A DNA stretch of 64,000 nucleotides from Platerodrilus igneus (lineage: Eukaryota; Arthropoda; Insecta; Coleoptera; Lycidae). Below the pieces are notes generated by a model. The model did no database searches. It was not told where the DNA came from and saw only the letters and a list, made by a program, of their open reading frames with translations. Below, in pieces: positions 26,085 to 37,016 of the stretch; the stretch's first letter is position 1, and each line of letters starts with the position of its first letter. Position numbers and translations under genes: made by a program. The stretch covers positions 496,001-560,000 of the forward strand of contig JARFIW010001110.1 in NCBI GenBank assembly GCA_036346225.1, written 5' to 3'.

Positions 26085-26980
26085 TTTCTTAGCATTTTCA
26101 ATAAATTTTTGTATTATACCGGATTTAAAATTCTTAAGGAGATTAATTAATCACTATACACCCCACCCTGACAGCAGTGTAGCGGCCTACTATTAACGCG
26201 TTCACTAATTTAGAACAAGTAATTACAAAAGTCCTTATTACTCACTATTCACAAGTCTAATTAACAGTATATGCCTTATTTATAGATGTTTTCAGTCCAG
26301 TTAACAATGAAGCACAATCACACTAATGCTATTTACAAGCACTAATATCTTGTTAAACTAAATCCTTAACCATAAATCTTCTTAACAACACTAACACTAC
26401 TATAATTTATAATATTACACTTTTGTCTATTTATGTACAAGCCGGCAGTACAATATACACGTTCACATAACACAAATTTACATTTACTATACGACTTTCA
26501 AAATATAACTAACTTAACTTACTCGATATGATTTATATACGACATTTGGATATAGACTAACTAAAGCACCCTCATCATCGATCTTATGTATACCCTATAA
26601 TTATATAGATGATTTATTGTCTGGTGTTTGCTGGAAAGTTATGCAGGTTATGCTTCGGTTATGCAGCTAGCGTGTTTGACAGGTTGCCTATTAATTCGTA
26701 TTAGTTTAATGAAATACTTTCGGCACGGTCTAATATTGGAAATTAGACGGCGAAATACTTTCGGTACTTCTATGTTACGGAATTGGAATGGTGATATACT
26801 GGGCACATCTATATTCGAAATAGATAGTGATAAACAAAGCATCATTGGAGCTTATGGTCAGTAGCTGCACGTGGAATTAAACTTTTCGGTACCTATTCTT
26901 ACAACCCGATTTTTGTAAGTAGCAATTTATTACTAATTTTAGTTCGTTATTGTTGTTTGTCGTTCCTTTGCTTAAATTTA

Positions 26981-28463
26981 ATGTTTAAAGTGGATAGTGA
27001 AGTAGAGCTTAAATCATTGAATAGAAAGCGGGGTGCTCTAAAAGCACCTATTGCTAATACTGAAAAATTTGCGAATGAGATACTTGAAAAAAGCTTATTG
27101 TTAAAGTAGTGGATATATTAAAATTACGTCAACTAAATTTGAGGTTAGAAAAATTGAACAGTTTGCTGGTTGAGTGATGAAATTCAACAAAATACCGAAA
27201 TGATGGTATCTGATGTGAAGTATGAAAAGCTATTGGAAGAACGAACGGTATTTGAAAGTTCATATCATAGTTTGATTGCATTGTGCAATCACGTTTTGTC
27301 TGAAAATGGTTTTGATGGGGCAGATAATTCTGACGATTCGTTTGGGAACGTTTCAAACGCTTGTGGTTCGAATAATTCGTGTGAGGCTGTAAGCGTTTCA
27401 GTTTTGGTTCCGCAAGCACGTCCTCAGCTTCCGCCGATCCCGTTACCTCGGTTTAATGGTCAGGAAGAAAACTGGTTGGAATTTCTGAATACTTTCCAGT
27501 TTTTGATAAATTGTAATGACTCCATAGGGGAGATAGAGAAGTTTTACTTACATATGGGTGCGCTCGAGAGCGAAGCGAGACAGGTTATTCACTTGGTGGA
27601 TGTCTCAGCATTCAGTTATTCCGTAATGTAGCAAATGCTTTCCAAAGGTATGAGAATACTCAGATGTTGGTCAACAATCATTTAGAGCAATTGGTAAATA
27701 TAGCTAATTTGCAAAAGAAATCACCTGTCGACCTACCCAATATTCTTGATAGCACAACAAAGCATTTGCATGCTTTGGAAAAATTGGGACTAAATACAGA
27801 AGGTTGGGCTTCACTAATAATATTTTTGATTGAAAAACAGTTGGACTCTATTACACAAAGGGTGTCGTAAGAGAAAAAACCTCGTGGTCAACTTCCTACC
27901 TTAGAAGAATTTAAAGTATTCCTAATAGGTCGTATAGAAACGTTGGTAATGTTAGAAAAAACAATACTAGAGAAAATTCTAACTTTGAATATAAAGTTAG
28001 TTCTAAAACTAAATCGTTTTTCGTAGCTAATGCAAATTGTGCATTTTGCTATGGTAAGCATTTTTCTAACAATTGATCAGATTTTCTGAAGCTGTTGGTA
28101 CAAGCTCCCTATGAAAAGGTTAAAGGTCTAGGTCTGTGTCTTAATTGCTTACAAAAAAGCAACCATTATTGTAAAAACTGTGATTTATGTGGTTGTAGAA
28201 AATGTGGTGCAAAATATCACGCACTTCTACATTTTGAGCATTCAACCAGACACAAGTCGAAACCTATTGAAAATGGTCAGCATAATAAAGCTGAATCTGG
28301 ATACATGTTGCCGCTTCAAATAACATCAAGTTTTGTCGGAAATATTCAGGTAACATAACCAGAAGTGTAGCTATCTATTGCACTTGTGCAATTGTCGATT
28401 CTAATGGTGGGTTGAAGATTTATCGGGCACTATTGGACATTGGGTCTCAATCTAAACTAATTA
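26981..28463 (+). pseudogene. gag: Second Bel/Pao-type gag and start of protease, broken
   Basis: ATG 26981 opens a frame that soon hits stops. The recognisable DUF1759 block is at 27400-27600 (PPIPLPRFNGQEENWLEFLN, then EIEKFYLHMGALESEA). Further pieces at 27664-27870 and 28095-28358 include a knuckle region, KGLGLCLNCLQKSNHYCKNC, and CRKCGAKYHALLH, the paired zinc knuckles of Bel/Pao. The protease begins ALLDIGSQSKLIT (Asp present, Ser/Thr changed to Ile) and is split at 28463 by a mariner. It is a different copy from the one at 14.9 kb. Confidence 0.75.
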
Positions 28464-29756
28464 CGAGGGTGATTTGAAAAGTTCGCGAAACGAAGGAAAA
28501 AATGAAAAAAATGGTTTTTAAAATATAGTATATTTTTCAACATAATCTCCGTCAAGTTCAAATACACTTCATCCAACGATGTTCCAAACCCATTATGCCA
28601 TCACGAAAGTGCGATTTTTCAAGACCTCCAAAATAGTCGTCGACAGCTGCTTTTACTTCTTTGTCCGTGGAAAATCGTTTTCCGCCAAGGAAAACTTTTA
28701 GTTGTGGAAATAGGTGGAAGTCTGAAGGAACCAAATCAGGCAAATGCGGTGGATGTTGCAACAGATCGTACTTCAGATCATCCAATTTTTGCAATGCTAC
28801 TGCACTTGTGTGTGAACGTGCATTATCCTGATGGAAAATGATCTTCTTCTTACGCAGTGCATGTCTTTTTTTACGAATATTTTTGTCTAGTTGGCCTAGA
28901 AGTTTAGCGTAAATTCACCGTTCATTGTTTGACCCTTGGGAAAATAGTCAATTAGTAGGACACCTGTAGCATCCAAAAAACTGATGCCATAACTTTTCCA
29001 GCCGACTTCACGGACATTGCCTTCTTTGGTGGTGAGAACCCCTATATCTCCATTACTTAGATTGTTGCTTGGTTTCAGGGGTATAATAGTGAACCCAAAT
29101 TTCATTTGTCGTGACAAATCGTCGGACGAAATCGGTTTTATTGGAGTTAAGGCGGTCTAAACTCTGTTGGCAAATTCTCTTTCTCGGAAGGTTATCATCA
29201 ATTGTCAATCTGCGCGGCACCCATCTTGCCAAAAGCTTTTTTTATACCTAATTCCGCAGTTAGAATATGAAATGCTCTTTCATCTGAGATACCTGCATCC
29301 TTAGCAATTTCGGAGACCTTTAATCGACGATCTTGCGTAACCATAACATTAACTTTTTGGACGACTTCAGGCGCGGTGTCAGTTTTTAGTCGTCCGCTGC
29401 GCGGGTCATCTTCTAGGCTCTCACGACCACGTTTAAATTCCGCCACCCACTTGTGCACAGTTTTAAATGATTGAGCGAAGTCTCCTAATGTATCCTGCAT
29501 ATCTTTATGTATTTCTGTTGCTTTCCAACCCTTTTATAAAAATATTTGATAACAGCGCGCGTTTCAGTTTTATCCATTTTAAAAAACTCACAAAACTAAT
29601 TTTACTTCATATAGCACCACATTAATACTACTTGACAGAATAATGTCAAATTTAACATCTGCGCACTAGGTAGTTGGATCCATCAATTGCATATATTTTA
29701 TTCGAACTGATGCTGCCATCTGTGCTCCATTTCGCGAACTTTTCAAACCACCTTCG
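28464..29756 (-). mobile_element. DD34D mariner transposon
   Basis: 1,293 bp, flanked by TA on both sides (28462-28463 and 29757-29758). The 27-bp terminal inverted repeats start cgagggtgatttgaaaag on the left and cgaaggtggtttgaaaag on the right, with two mismatches. It is inserted in the Bel/Pao protease frame: the host reading resumes after the right TA. It carries a decayed transposase on the minus strand. Confidence 0.95.
28520..29577 (-). pseudogene. Mariner transposase, inactive
   Basis: The start MDKTETRAVIKYFY is at 29577. A frameshift follows near 29527, then the HTH region (FKTVHKWVAEFKRGRESLED, SEIAKDAGISDERAFHILTA). The catalytic domain keeps HQDNARSHTS and PHLPDLVPSDFHLFP, with 34 residues between the second and third Asp. 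The first Asp is replaced by Asn (TTNEIWVHYY at about 29100). Additional frame changes occur near 29070, 28900 and at the C-terminus. Confidence 0.9.
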
Positions 29757-29758
29757 TA

Positions 29759-29840
29759 GTACAAAACAATCTAAACTTGCTGGATGCGAAGAAAATGTGT
29801 CTAAATTGCCAATTGGTGAAATAACGGAATATGGGTAGCT
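29759..29840 (+). pseudogene. Bel/Pao protease continuation after mariner
   Basis: Immediately after the mariner the plus strand reads KQSKLAGCEENVSKLPIGEI, which continues the retropepsin begun at about 28420. It ends at a TAG near 29840 where a different element begins on the minus strand. Confidence 0.55.
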
Positions 29841-30104
29841 CATATATAGCCATATATACATAAACGATAGTTTCCATCAGGTTTCAGCAGTAACACCACC
29901 TGACTAGACCACGAGGAATCGCATTCTTCTATAATTCCCACTGAAAGCAATCTATCGAGTTCCTTTTTTAGAAACTCCCTTTTGGGACCAGAGATATGGT
30001 ATGAAGGCGTCGAAATTGGTACATCATCGGTAGTTTTGATGCGGTGTACAGAAAAATCCGTAGGAGCTTCCCCTTTCTTGAATATTTCGGAATTATCCAA
30101 AAAA
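29840..30104 (-). pseudogene. Gypsy RT N-terminal fragment
   Basis: The minus strand reads APTDFSVHRIKTTDDVPIST, then PKREFLKKELDRLLSVGIIE and WSSQVVLLLKPDGNYRLCI. This is the linker and first RT block of a Gypsy element. It does not match the RT start of the 22-26 kb element, so it is another family. It is truncated at both sides. Confidence 0.75.
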
Positions 30105-30141
30105 AGTTTTAAAAATTCGCTTTATTGATCCGTTGTTAAGC

Positions 30142-30184
30142 GTATCAACTTCGTCCGTACGTAGCGTACGGACGAAGTTGATAC
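30142..30184. repeat. Perfect 20-bp inverted repeat (hairpin) at a breakpoint
   Basis: Arms 30142-30161 and 30165-30184 are exact reverse complements (gtatcaacttcgtccgtacg) with a 3-nt spacer. The right arm forms the last codons of the truncated piggyBac frame, so the hairpin sits exactly where the transposase similarity ends. Confidence 0.95.
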
Positions 30185-30792
30185 ATCTGTCGTCGTGGGA
30201 AAGCTATATAGCCGCTAAGAACTAGAACTCCTACAAAACATCTTAGTTTATCAATACTTATGTCTTCTACTGCATTATGTTGAGCAGCATACATATTAGT
30301 ATTATGAAGTATCAAAAACAAAGCCTCATTGAAGAAAAGTTCAAACAATTGCAACGGTGTTAATGTTTTTGTAGGCCCAGGAACAACATAAAATTCTCTA
30401 AGCTTTTCTGGAATAAGATCTTGTTTTTTCCATGACAGCTTCTGTTTAGGTTTTGTTAACTTACGTCTTTTCTTTGCAATATGTGATAGGGGTAGGTTAT
30501 CTTCAGAGTCATATTCATCTTCAGAAGATTGTTGATTTACAATTATTTCTACATCAGTGCGAAGTTGTCCTCCTGGTAAATTATTTATAGTTACATGATC
30601 TTCATCGCCAGAATCCTCATCGGTCATTATAGCATTTGCATCCTCGGGTGGAAAGTGCACAATACCATCTAGAATTACTGGAATAGCTTCAGGATTTTCA
30701 AGTTCCTCCAACATTTCATGAAGCTTCAATGGTCGCCTATAAGATATTACCATAATTACTAAGATGTACTGATTAGTATCACTAAATAACAC
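30145..30792 (-). pseudogene. piggyBac transposase, N-terminal part
   Basis: About 215 codons. There is an acidic N-terminus, a basic KKRRKLTKPKQKLSWKK stretch, then LTPLQLFELFFNEALFLILH and DISIDKLRCFVGVLVLSGYI, the first conserved block of the DDE_Tnp_1_7 (PGBD) family. The reading ends in RRQMY followed by the hairpin. All catalytic Asp residues, which lie further downstream in the family, are missing. Confidence 0.85.
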
Positions 30793-31264
30793 TATCTTGT
30801 ATTGGCAATGTAGTTACTACACCTTTAGCTTACAAAAGATTCATACACTTTTAATAATTTTAAAATAGAGAATAGTAGCATATTTTACTGCCGTCCTTTA
30901 AAAAGGACAGGCATAATTGATGGTGAATTTTGTTAAAACTATTGAGGTTATGTGCAAATAAGTGGAAGCCAATAAAAGTGTATAGCTTTAGCTAAGATTT
31001 GTTTCCACTCACTACTTCCAACAAAAAATATTAATAACAATATTCTTACTTCCAATAATCCATGATGCCTCAAAAATACATTCACTTAAAAAAATCACCT
31101 GCTATAATTTAACTTCCCACTATTAATATGAACTAAAATCAGATGACAGACAGTTCTTCTTCCTGCTTCAGTTAACAGTGGCGCCATCATTGTGGGAGCA
31201 ATGAAACTCGAAATAAGTAATTAAAGATCACTGTACTTTTAAAAGGACAGTAGGGGTAAATGGG
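30145..31264 (-). mobile_element. Truncated piggyBac transposon
   Basis: The right terminus is ...ggacagtaggggtaaatggg followed by ttaa (31265-31268), the piggyBac target site; on the minus strand the element starts with ccc after TTAA as usual. A subterminal palindrome, gtcctttaaaaaggac, lies at 30894-30909 and repeats the terminal word. The transposase N-terminus is on the minus strand. The other end is missing, cut at the hairpin. Confidence 0.8.
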
Positions 31265-31268
31265 TTAA

Positions 31269-33019
31269 GTTATGGAACTGCTCGAAAACTAATTAGAGAC
31301 AACGGGGTACAATTCTTAAGTAAAGTTTTTCTTAAGGTCACTTATTGCTTTGGTATACAGACTCCATTTATAGCTATGTATCATACAAAAAGTAACCCCA
31401 TCGAACAAAACAGTTGCGATCTGAAAACCCAGTTATCCATTCTTGTACAAAATGAACATACTACATGGGATGAACATATTCCAAGTATACGTGTTACGTT
31501 CGAAATCCTGCAAATACTTTTTCTGCTTTCATTTTTATAACGCCCTAAAATGTCTCAACAAGCTCGATTTCCCGCCATTTGAATTAGTGTTATTTTATAA
31601 AATTTCTCAATTAATTACTTTATACAAAAGTTTGCCTTATAAAATCAAACAGCTGCTTTGAAAACATTACGTTACAAAGTAGTTATAATACTTCCTAGCA
31701 CCTGCAGTGATTACATTTTAATTAAAAGCTGCATGTAAACGCACAGCTTTCTTCTAGAAGATAAGACTATTCACCACCTGCCTACATCTGCTTACAATGG
31801 ACTTATTATCTGGTATTCTGCAGCTGTTAAGATGTTACAAAGTAACAAGATTGTTTTTCTTTGTCTAAAAATCTTTTGATAATTGCGTTATCTGCTTGTT
31901 GGCAAACTGTTACAAAATGTATTTTGGCAGCTGTTGTCTGGGAATTCTCCACACATGATTTTTCAGTGATATATTTGAAAGCCAAATACCCTACCCCCAT
32001 ACATGATTCTGTCCTTATAAAATAAAGACCGTGCTTTGAAAGAGACGATTAAAGATTGGATACAACATCTTCTTACCAAAGATACATGTTGTAAAGTCGC
32101 GCTACTAAAATGCTTTTTATGCTAGTATAAGTGAAGTTGGTGCAGCCAATAAAGAAATGCAGTCGCATATTTCCATCCACAACATGATACGAAGCCAACT
32201 AGTTCAAGGTACAGTTTTCTATTTTCGCATTCTTTTATGCTGCTGTGGAGTATAGATATTTGATTTACTGCTACTCATGCGTATCCATTAAATTACAAAC
32301 ACCACGTTACCAAACAAATTCACAATGCACGAGCGACAATGTAATAATCATCCTTCAAATTAAAATTTAATTATTCAAAGTTTGTGTTAGAGTTAGCTTT
32401 ACTGTTTCTTTTGTCTTTCTGTATAAACATTAACTAAAAGAACTTACGCATCACTTTAAAAGTACTTAATATTTGACTAATTTAAGCTAGGGTGTCTAAT
32501 TTTAATGTTATACTATTTCATGAGGAGGTGCACTTCACAAAGCAGCATGTACATGTAACTTATGTATATTTCTTTTCCTGAAGTAATGTATAGCTTATGT
32601 CTTATTTTCTTTTGTATGTATTTAAGGTGAATCATTGTAAGTATTTAGATTATAAAATGTTATATATTTTGCTTACCAATTTTATATGCTTTGTTTACTA
32701 TTACTAGCACGTAACAAACGATTACGCAACTTATTTGTTTTATTGTTTTGTAAATAGTCTTTCAAGATTCGATGTTAACAATATAGTTTTACAGAGGTTT
32801 CAAATGTGTTCTTCCTATTTCACCCACGCCCCTCTCTGACGTTTTTGAGCTAGCCCAAATTCTACTATTCTATCCCCGTTTTGTTGCGGTGTTCGGCGTA
32901 AACGATTTCTTTACTTACTTTTACTGCTTTCTTTTGTGTTTGCGCGGAATACCGTAACATACGGTTTGCGTTAAGTTCAACGTACACAGAAGCTACTGGC
33001 TACAAGTTTTGCTTATCTC
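31269..33019. other. Non-coding stretch inside the putative receptor intron
   Basis: No protein family is recognisable on either strand. It probably includes decayed interior of the Gypsy element whose 3' end follows, but nothing is readable before about 33020. Confidence 0.4.
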
Positions 33020-33835
33020 AATTTGCAAGAGAATTACGTGCACCCATGGACGCAACCCGTGATGTTAGAAAGGTAGTTCAAGCCGAAAATTTTGTACCAC
33101 ACATAACGCCATATCATAAGAAATTAAACTGTGCTCTCATGGATGCTAAACAACATCTCATGCGACAGCAAGATCGTAAAAAAAATTCAGTGATCAACAC
33201 CGAAGGTCTGAAAACCTTTCTCTAGGCGATAAAGTCTTACTGAGGACCCATGTCCTAAGTAGTTGAGATAAGGGTTTTACGTCGAAGTTTGCCCCGAGAA
33301 AAGATGGTCCTTATATCATTTGAAAATTGTAACTCCTACTACATACCTTTTATCATCGCCGGATGAGCCGACGAAATCGATTAGAAAATATCATGTTAGT
33401 GACTTAACACGTTTCAAAGAGCCTACAGAAAGTGACACAGTGCCAGTGCCGGTTGTGCCAAAACGCTCTCGGGGAAGATCCAAGAAGATTGTCACACGTT
33501 AATCCTAAACTTCACCCGGAAACCTTAGTGCAGTTAAGAGGAGGAGTGTGTAGCGCCACACCCAAGAATACTGCAGGTGGCAACCCTGGCTCCGTCAGAT
33601 GTTCCGCTCGCATACAAATCAAGACAGGTCCAGGCGGGTTAAATTAGTGCAATGCAGGCTGTCGTGAGAGTAAGACGTGTAACACGTCGAGAACCTTTAT
33701 TACCAAATTTGATGATTTTCATTTAGTTTATGTGTTGTATCAATGATCGAATTTACATTTTTAGTAGTTCAGATTTCTGTATAGTTTAAAGAAATAAAAT
33801 CGTTATAAGTTCAAGTAACATTAATTATTCGCAGA
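33020..33835 (+). mobile_element. 3' end of a Gypsy element: integrase tail and LTR
   Basis: Plus-strand pieces read ITPYHKKLNCALMDAKQHLM, then GDKVLLRTHVLS, a stop, KGFTSKFAPRKDGPYII and RKYHVSDLTRFKEP, the C-terminal region of Gypsy integrase. A purine tract, aagaggaggag (33536-33546), is followed by tgtgtagcgccacaccc, consistent with a polypurine tract and the start of the 3' LTR. An aaataaaatcg poly-A signal lies near 33790 and the LTR appears to end near 33835. Confidence 0.7.
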
Positions 33836-34436
33836 GCTAAAGGCGGTGATCCCATAAAAAAATCCAAGCTAGCATGGGTTACAATTACAAAATATATACA
33901 CAGTATAACCATCTAAACCCTGGAAATAATTATGCTAATTATTGAATTTAATTTGCTTAACGCTGTCTGAGAATTATTTCAATAAAAATAAAGCGTAGAT
34001 AGCCTATCTTTTCAATTTTATTAGACCAACGAATAAAAATTAGGACACAAATAGTTTTAAATTTTTACGTATAGATGAAAAGTTGAGTATCAATCTTTTT
34101 AATCTTTAGAAAGGAAAACTGATAAATTTGAGTTAAACGGTATTTGAGAAACTATTGCAGAAAAATAAAATTGATCGACTGTGTTTATTGCATTATGTAC
34201 AATTTGTGTTGACTGACATTCAGCTTAACAGTAATGCTCATAATACACTCACTCAACTACGAGACATGCATTAACTATTCCAACAATTCAAATTATTTCT
34301 CAAGCTTGCTGGAATAAAACATCTTTACGGACAGCTATGCTTTTCATTTTTTTGGTCTCATTTTTACAGATTATAATTTGTTATAGCTTTGAATCAAAAA
34401 AGTGAATTGTACAAATAATTTTAATAAATCTTTTAG

Positions 34437-34927
34437 TATATTGGGAAAATTGGTGCAGTAATATTCAACCACCAAATGCTGGTGACTTTAATTTCGATTT
34501 TAATCAGAGCATACATGACACGACTACGATCAGAACCACTTACAAAGGATTTGAACAGCCTTATACATTATCATCTATTACTTCAACGAGTCTTTTACGG
34601 AGGGTCATACACTTTTATACTTGCATTGATATTATCCGTGTTGGTTGGAAAAAGTTTACCTTTTGGAATTTGGAAAATGGAATCCCATTCCATTTTATAT
34701 GCAACAGCGTATTTTTCACAAGCAACGGCATTAATAATAGCTTGTCCAATAATATTAGCGTTGGATTTAATTTTTCTTCTTTGCTGTGTAGAAACAATTG
34801 TGCAATGTCGACTGCTGAAGCAACGTTTTAAAGAACTTGATATATCTTAAGTAAATGTGTACGAAACCCAATTGGTCTATTTCAAGAAACTGAAGGAGCA
34901 TATAGAACACCACATCTTTATTTTAAG
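34437..34927 (+). CDS. Odorant receptor, exon 2
   Basis: The acceptor aatcttttag precedes 34437. The frame reads YIGKIGAVIFNHQMLVTLIS (TM2), then a TM3 segment and LPFGIWKMESHSILYATAYF, matching the family's LPf..W phrase between TM3 and TM4, then TM4 and ETIVQCRLLKQRFKELD. An in-frame TAA at 34848-34850 interrupts an otherwise continuing family match (QLVYFKKLKEHIEHHIFILR). The donor at 34928 (aag|gtattt) gives phase 2, which fits exon 3. The TAA means a pseudogene, a stop allele or a sequence error. Confidence 0.8.
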
Positions 34928-34978
34928 GTATTTCAGTAAGTATAATATTTATGAATCGTAATAATTCCGGTCTTATAG

Positions 34979-35080
34979 GATCATTGAAGTCTATCAAAGC
35001 TTCTATTCTAGTGTGGCTTTAATCGAATATTACTCAATTTGTCCTGCAATATGCGTGGAGATGTACTGCGTATTTCTCAG
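34979..35080 (+). CDS. Odorant receptor, exon 3
   Basis: Acceptor ttatag, then, with the two carried bases from exon 2, 34 codons reading IIEVYQSFYSSVALIEYYSI and a Cys-rich membrane stretch. This corresponds to the conserved segment between the intracellular HH..ilr phrase and TM5/6 in 7tm_6 receptors. The donor ctcag|gtatac ends it in phase 2. The intron on the left is only 51 nt. Confidence 0.65.
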
Positions 35081-35129
35081 GTATACCGGTCTATATTTTA
35101 CTATATAATGAACAATTTGTATTTTTCAG

Positions 35130-35229
35130 TACCTCTATTTCATCTTTTGCAAAATCTGGAATATCGGTTTTCCTTTGCATATTTCAGATTTCATTCTATT
35201 CTATTCCAAATGATTATGTAACAAGCGAG
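35130..35229 (+). CDS. Odorant receptor, exon 4
   Basis: Acceptor atttttcag, in phase with exon 3. It reads a membrane segment (SGISVFLCIFQISFYSIPND) and ends YVTSE before a consensus donor gag|gtaagt. The final TM7 exons (about 80-90 residues, with the family's Y.s.w and rsqkp-like phrases) were not found downstream, so the locus is incomplete in this window or decayed. Confidence 0.6.
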
Positions 35230-36784
35230 GTAAGTTACTAAAATTGTGATGCACATCTTCACAAAGATGCGAAATATTTATGACTATTAATTTGATTTAA
35301 ATGCACTTCAATTTTAGACATTGCAAACAAGGAATGAATATGTGATATTTCAAGATGGTTGCTGCGGTTTGAGCATTTTTGTATAATTAAATTTAGTTTT
35401 AACCACCAAACTCTTATAGAGAATGGGGTATCAGTTAAAAAAGACCCCTAAAAGAGTAAATAAAACCATTGATTATAAATATAGTTTGTTATTTTTCTTG
35501 TTGTTGCTTAAACAAACCTCCACTCATATTTTTGCTTCACTATTTATGTTTATAACAAGTTATTGCTCTTCTAAATTTATCACATTATAAGTTCCGTTAA
35601 ATATTTATTATTAATTCTTCAGATTTAACGCATTGAATTTAAAAACTTAATTACAGTTCATATGGTAACGAATTCTTTAATTGCTCTTTTTCCTTTGTTT
35701 CCAATAAATACAAGTCAAGTAATTATGCATCACATTTACAAGGTTCTTGTTCACATTAACACCAGGTTAATCACTATTCATAGGCACTTATTAATCTTTA
35801 AAATACAATGGGTTAACCATTATTGCAGCACTAATTGTACTGGTAGTTTATCTATCTAACACATTTATATCACGTAAACGAATTTATATTTACATTACCT
35901 TATGTACATCAAACGTTTATTAGGATCTAATTCAAACTAATACCGATCTATCACAATGGGGTTTGTCCTCATATGCAATAATTTTTTGTGTAAGAAAAAT
36001 ACAGAGGGATCTAGAATATGAGTCATCAAACTTTCGTGAAAAATACTATTGTATCACAATATAAATCATCCATCCTTATCGTTAGACAGGTATGATTGTA
36101 GTATGATACTCCACGAATCATACTTTGTTGTCGAGATATGAGGTCGCTTTAGTATAAACCAAATAAGCACACTTTCCAGTATTCTATAAACTCTTAACTA
36201 CTGTTACACTGCCCCACCTCCCCTCTCTTCAAGATGTTCTGTCTCAGACCATTTTCCGGACGTTAGATGTACAAGAGACGATAGTAACAACCAGAGCTAT
36301 TTTTGTATTTCCCATTGCTGCGGATTGTCAGATTTTTTTTATTTTGGACCAAATTTAATTACTTGAAGGACCACCTTGATACTTCGTGGTTTCGAGGAAT
36401 ACCGATGTGATACGTGAAATGCAGTATAAATATTCACAAAATGGAAAATGATAAACGACAAATACCTTGTTTAATGTGATTGATGGCACTTGCGGTTAAT
36501 GTTGATGATCAGAGAAATAAGCGTCCATTTTAGGGCGCACTTATTGTTAACTCGGCGACTTCAGGTACCAGACTCCTAATTGGGTAGATGGTGCATAACT
36601 TCGATTCGCACAGCACTGTTGCCAACTCGCGTACAATGCACTTAAGGTTACGGATCGTAAAAACGTATAATATACAGTTTGTACGACGGAATACCCATAT
36701 TGATGGAGTAGCAATCGACGCCGTTAATAGCGGGTGCCGTTCCTTTTGGGCTAAAGCTGCAAACCAAGATTTAGAACCCCGATC
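35230..36784. other. Non-coding stretch after receptor exon 4
   Basis: No recognisable protein or RNA gene. A readable but unconvincing phrase after a tttag acceptor near 35318 could be a decayed last receptor exon. Confidence 0.4.
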
Positions 36785-36990
36785 TTCTGAAATAGTAGCA
36801 CCCACAAGTTTCGTACTGCCTTAAAGTCCAATCTATCGAGTCCACAACCAATCTTAGATATGACTAACTTCTTGTCGCCAAACTCCATCATCTTGTGTGT
36901 GAAATCAACTACTGCCCTCCACAGGTCTTGGTAAATGGAGTTTAGTATACGACAATTTTGAGTCGCTAGGTAATAAATGCGACGACATCT
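36785..36990 (-). pseudogene. Macrodomain-like fragment
   Basis: The minus strand reads RRIYYLATQNCRILNSIYQD, then LWRAVVDF and GDKKLVISKIGCGLDRLDFK. The K-L-x-I-x-K-I-G-C-G-L-D-x-L phrase is typical of the ADP-ribose-binding loop of OARD1/C6orf130-type macrodomains, which remove ADP-ribose from proteins. Only the C-terminal part is present, with no start, and the right edge abuts the first SINE unit. It could be a retrocopy, an exon or a transposon-borne domain. I cannot decide. Confidence 0.5.
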
Positions 36991-37016
36991 ATCTTTAAGG
37001 CGTGCGGTTATGCCTA

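Larger units (their letters stand above)
20520..26182 (-). mobile_element. Degraded antisense Ty3/Gypsy retrotransposon
   Basis: Read on the minus strand, the order is gag (25069-26084), aspartic protease (24400-24991), RT-RNase H (about 23080-24370), integrase zinc-binding region and core (about 22190-22680), a 1.3-kb insertion, then the rest of the integrase (20540-20895). All parts are frameshifted or carry stops. The right boundary may be an LTR end reading ggccgctaca on the minus strand near 26182. LTRs could not be delimited. Confidence 0.75.

Noticed and set aside
26150..26200. Primer-binding site of the antisense Gypsy element
   Set aside because: A ggccgctaca LTR-end-like word is present, but the following bases do not start with the tgg expected of a PBS.
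35318..35390. Last exon of the odorant receptor after a tttag acceptor
   Set aside because: The in-phase reading lacks the family's TM7 and C-terminal phrases and stops after about 22 codons.
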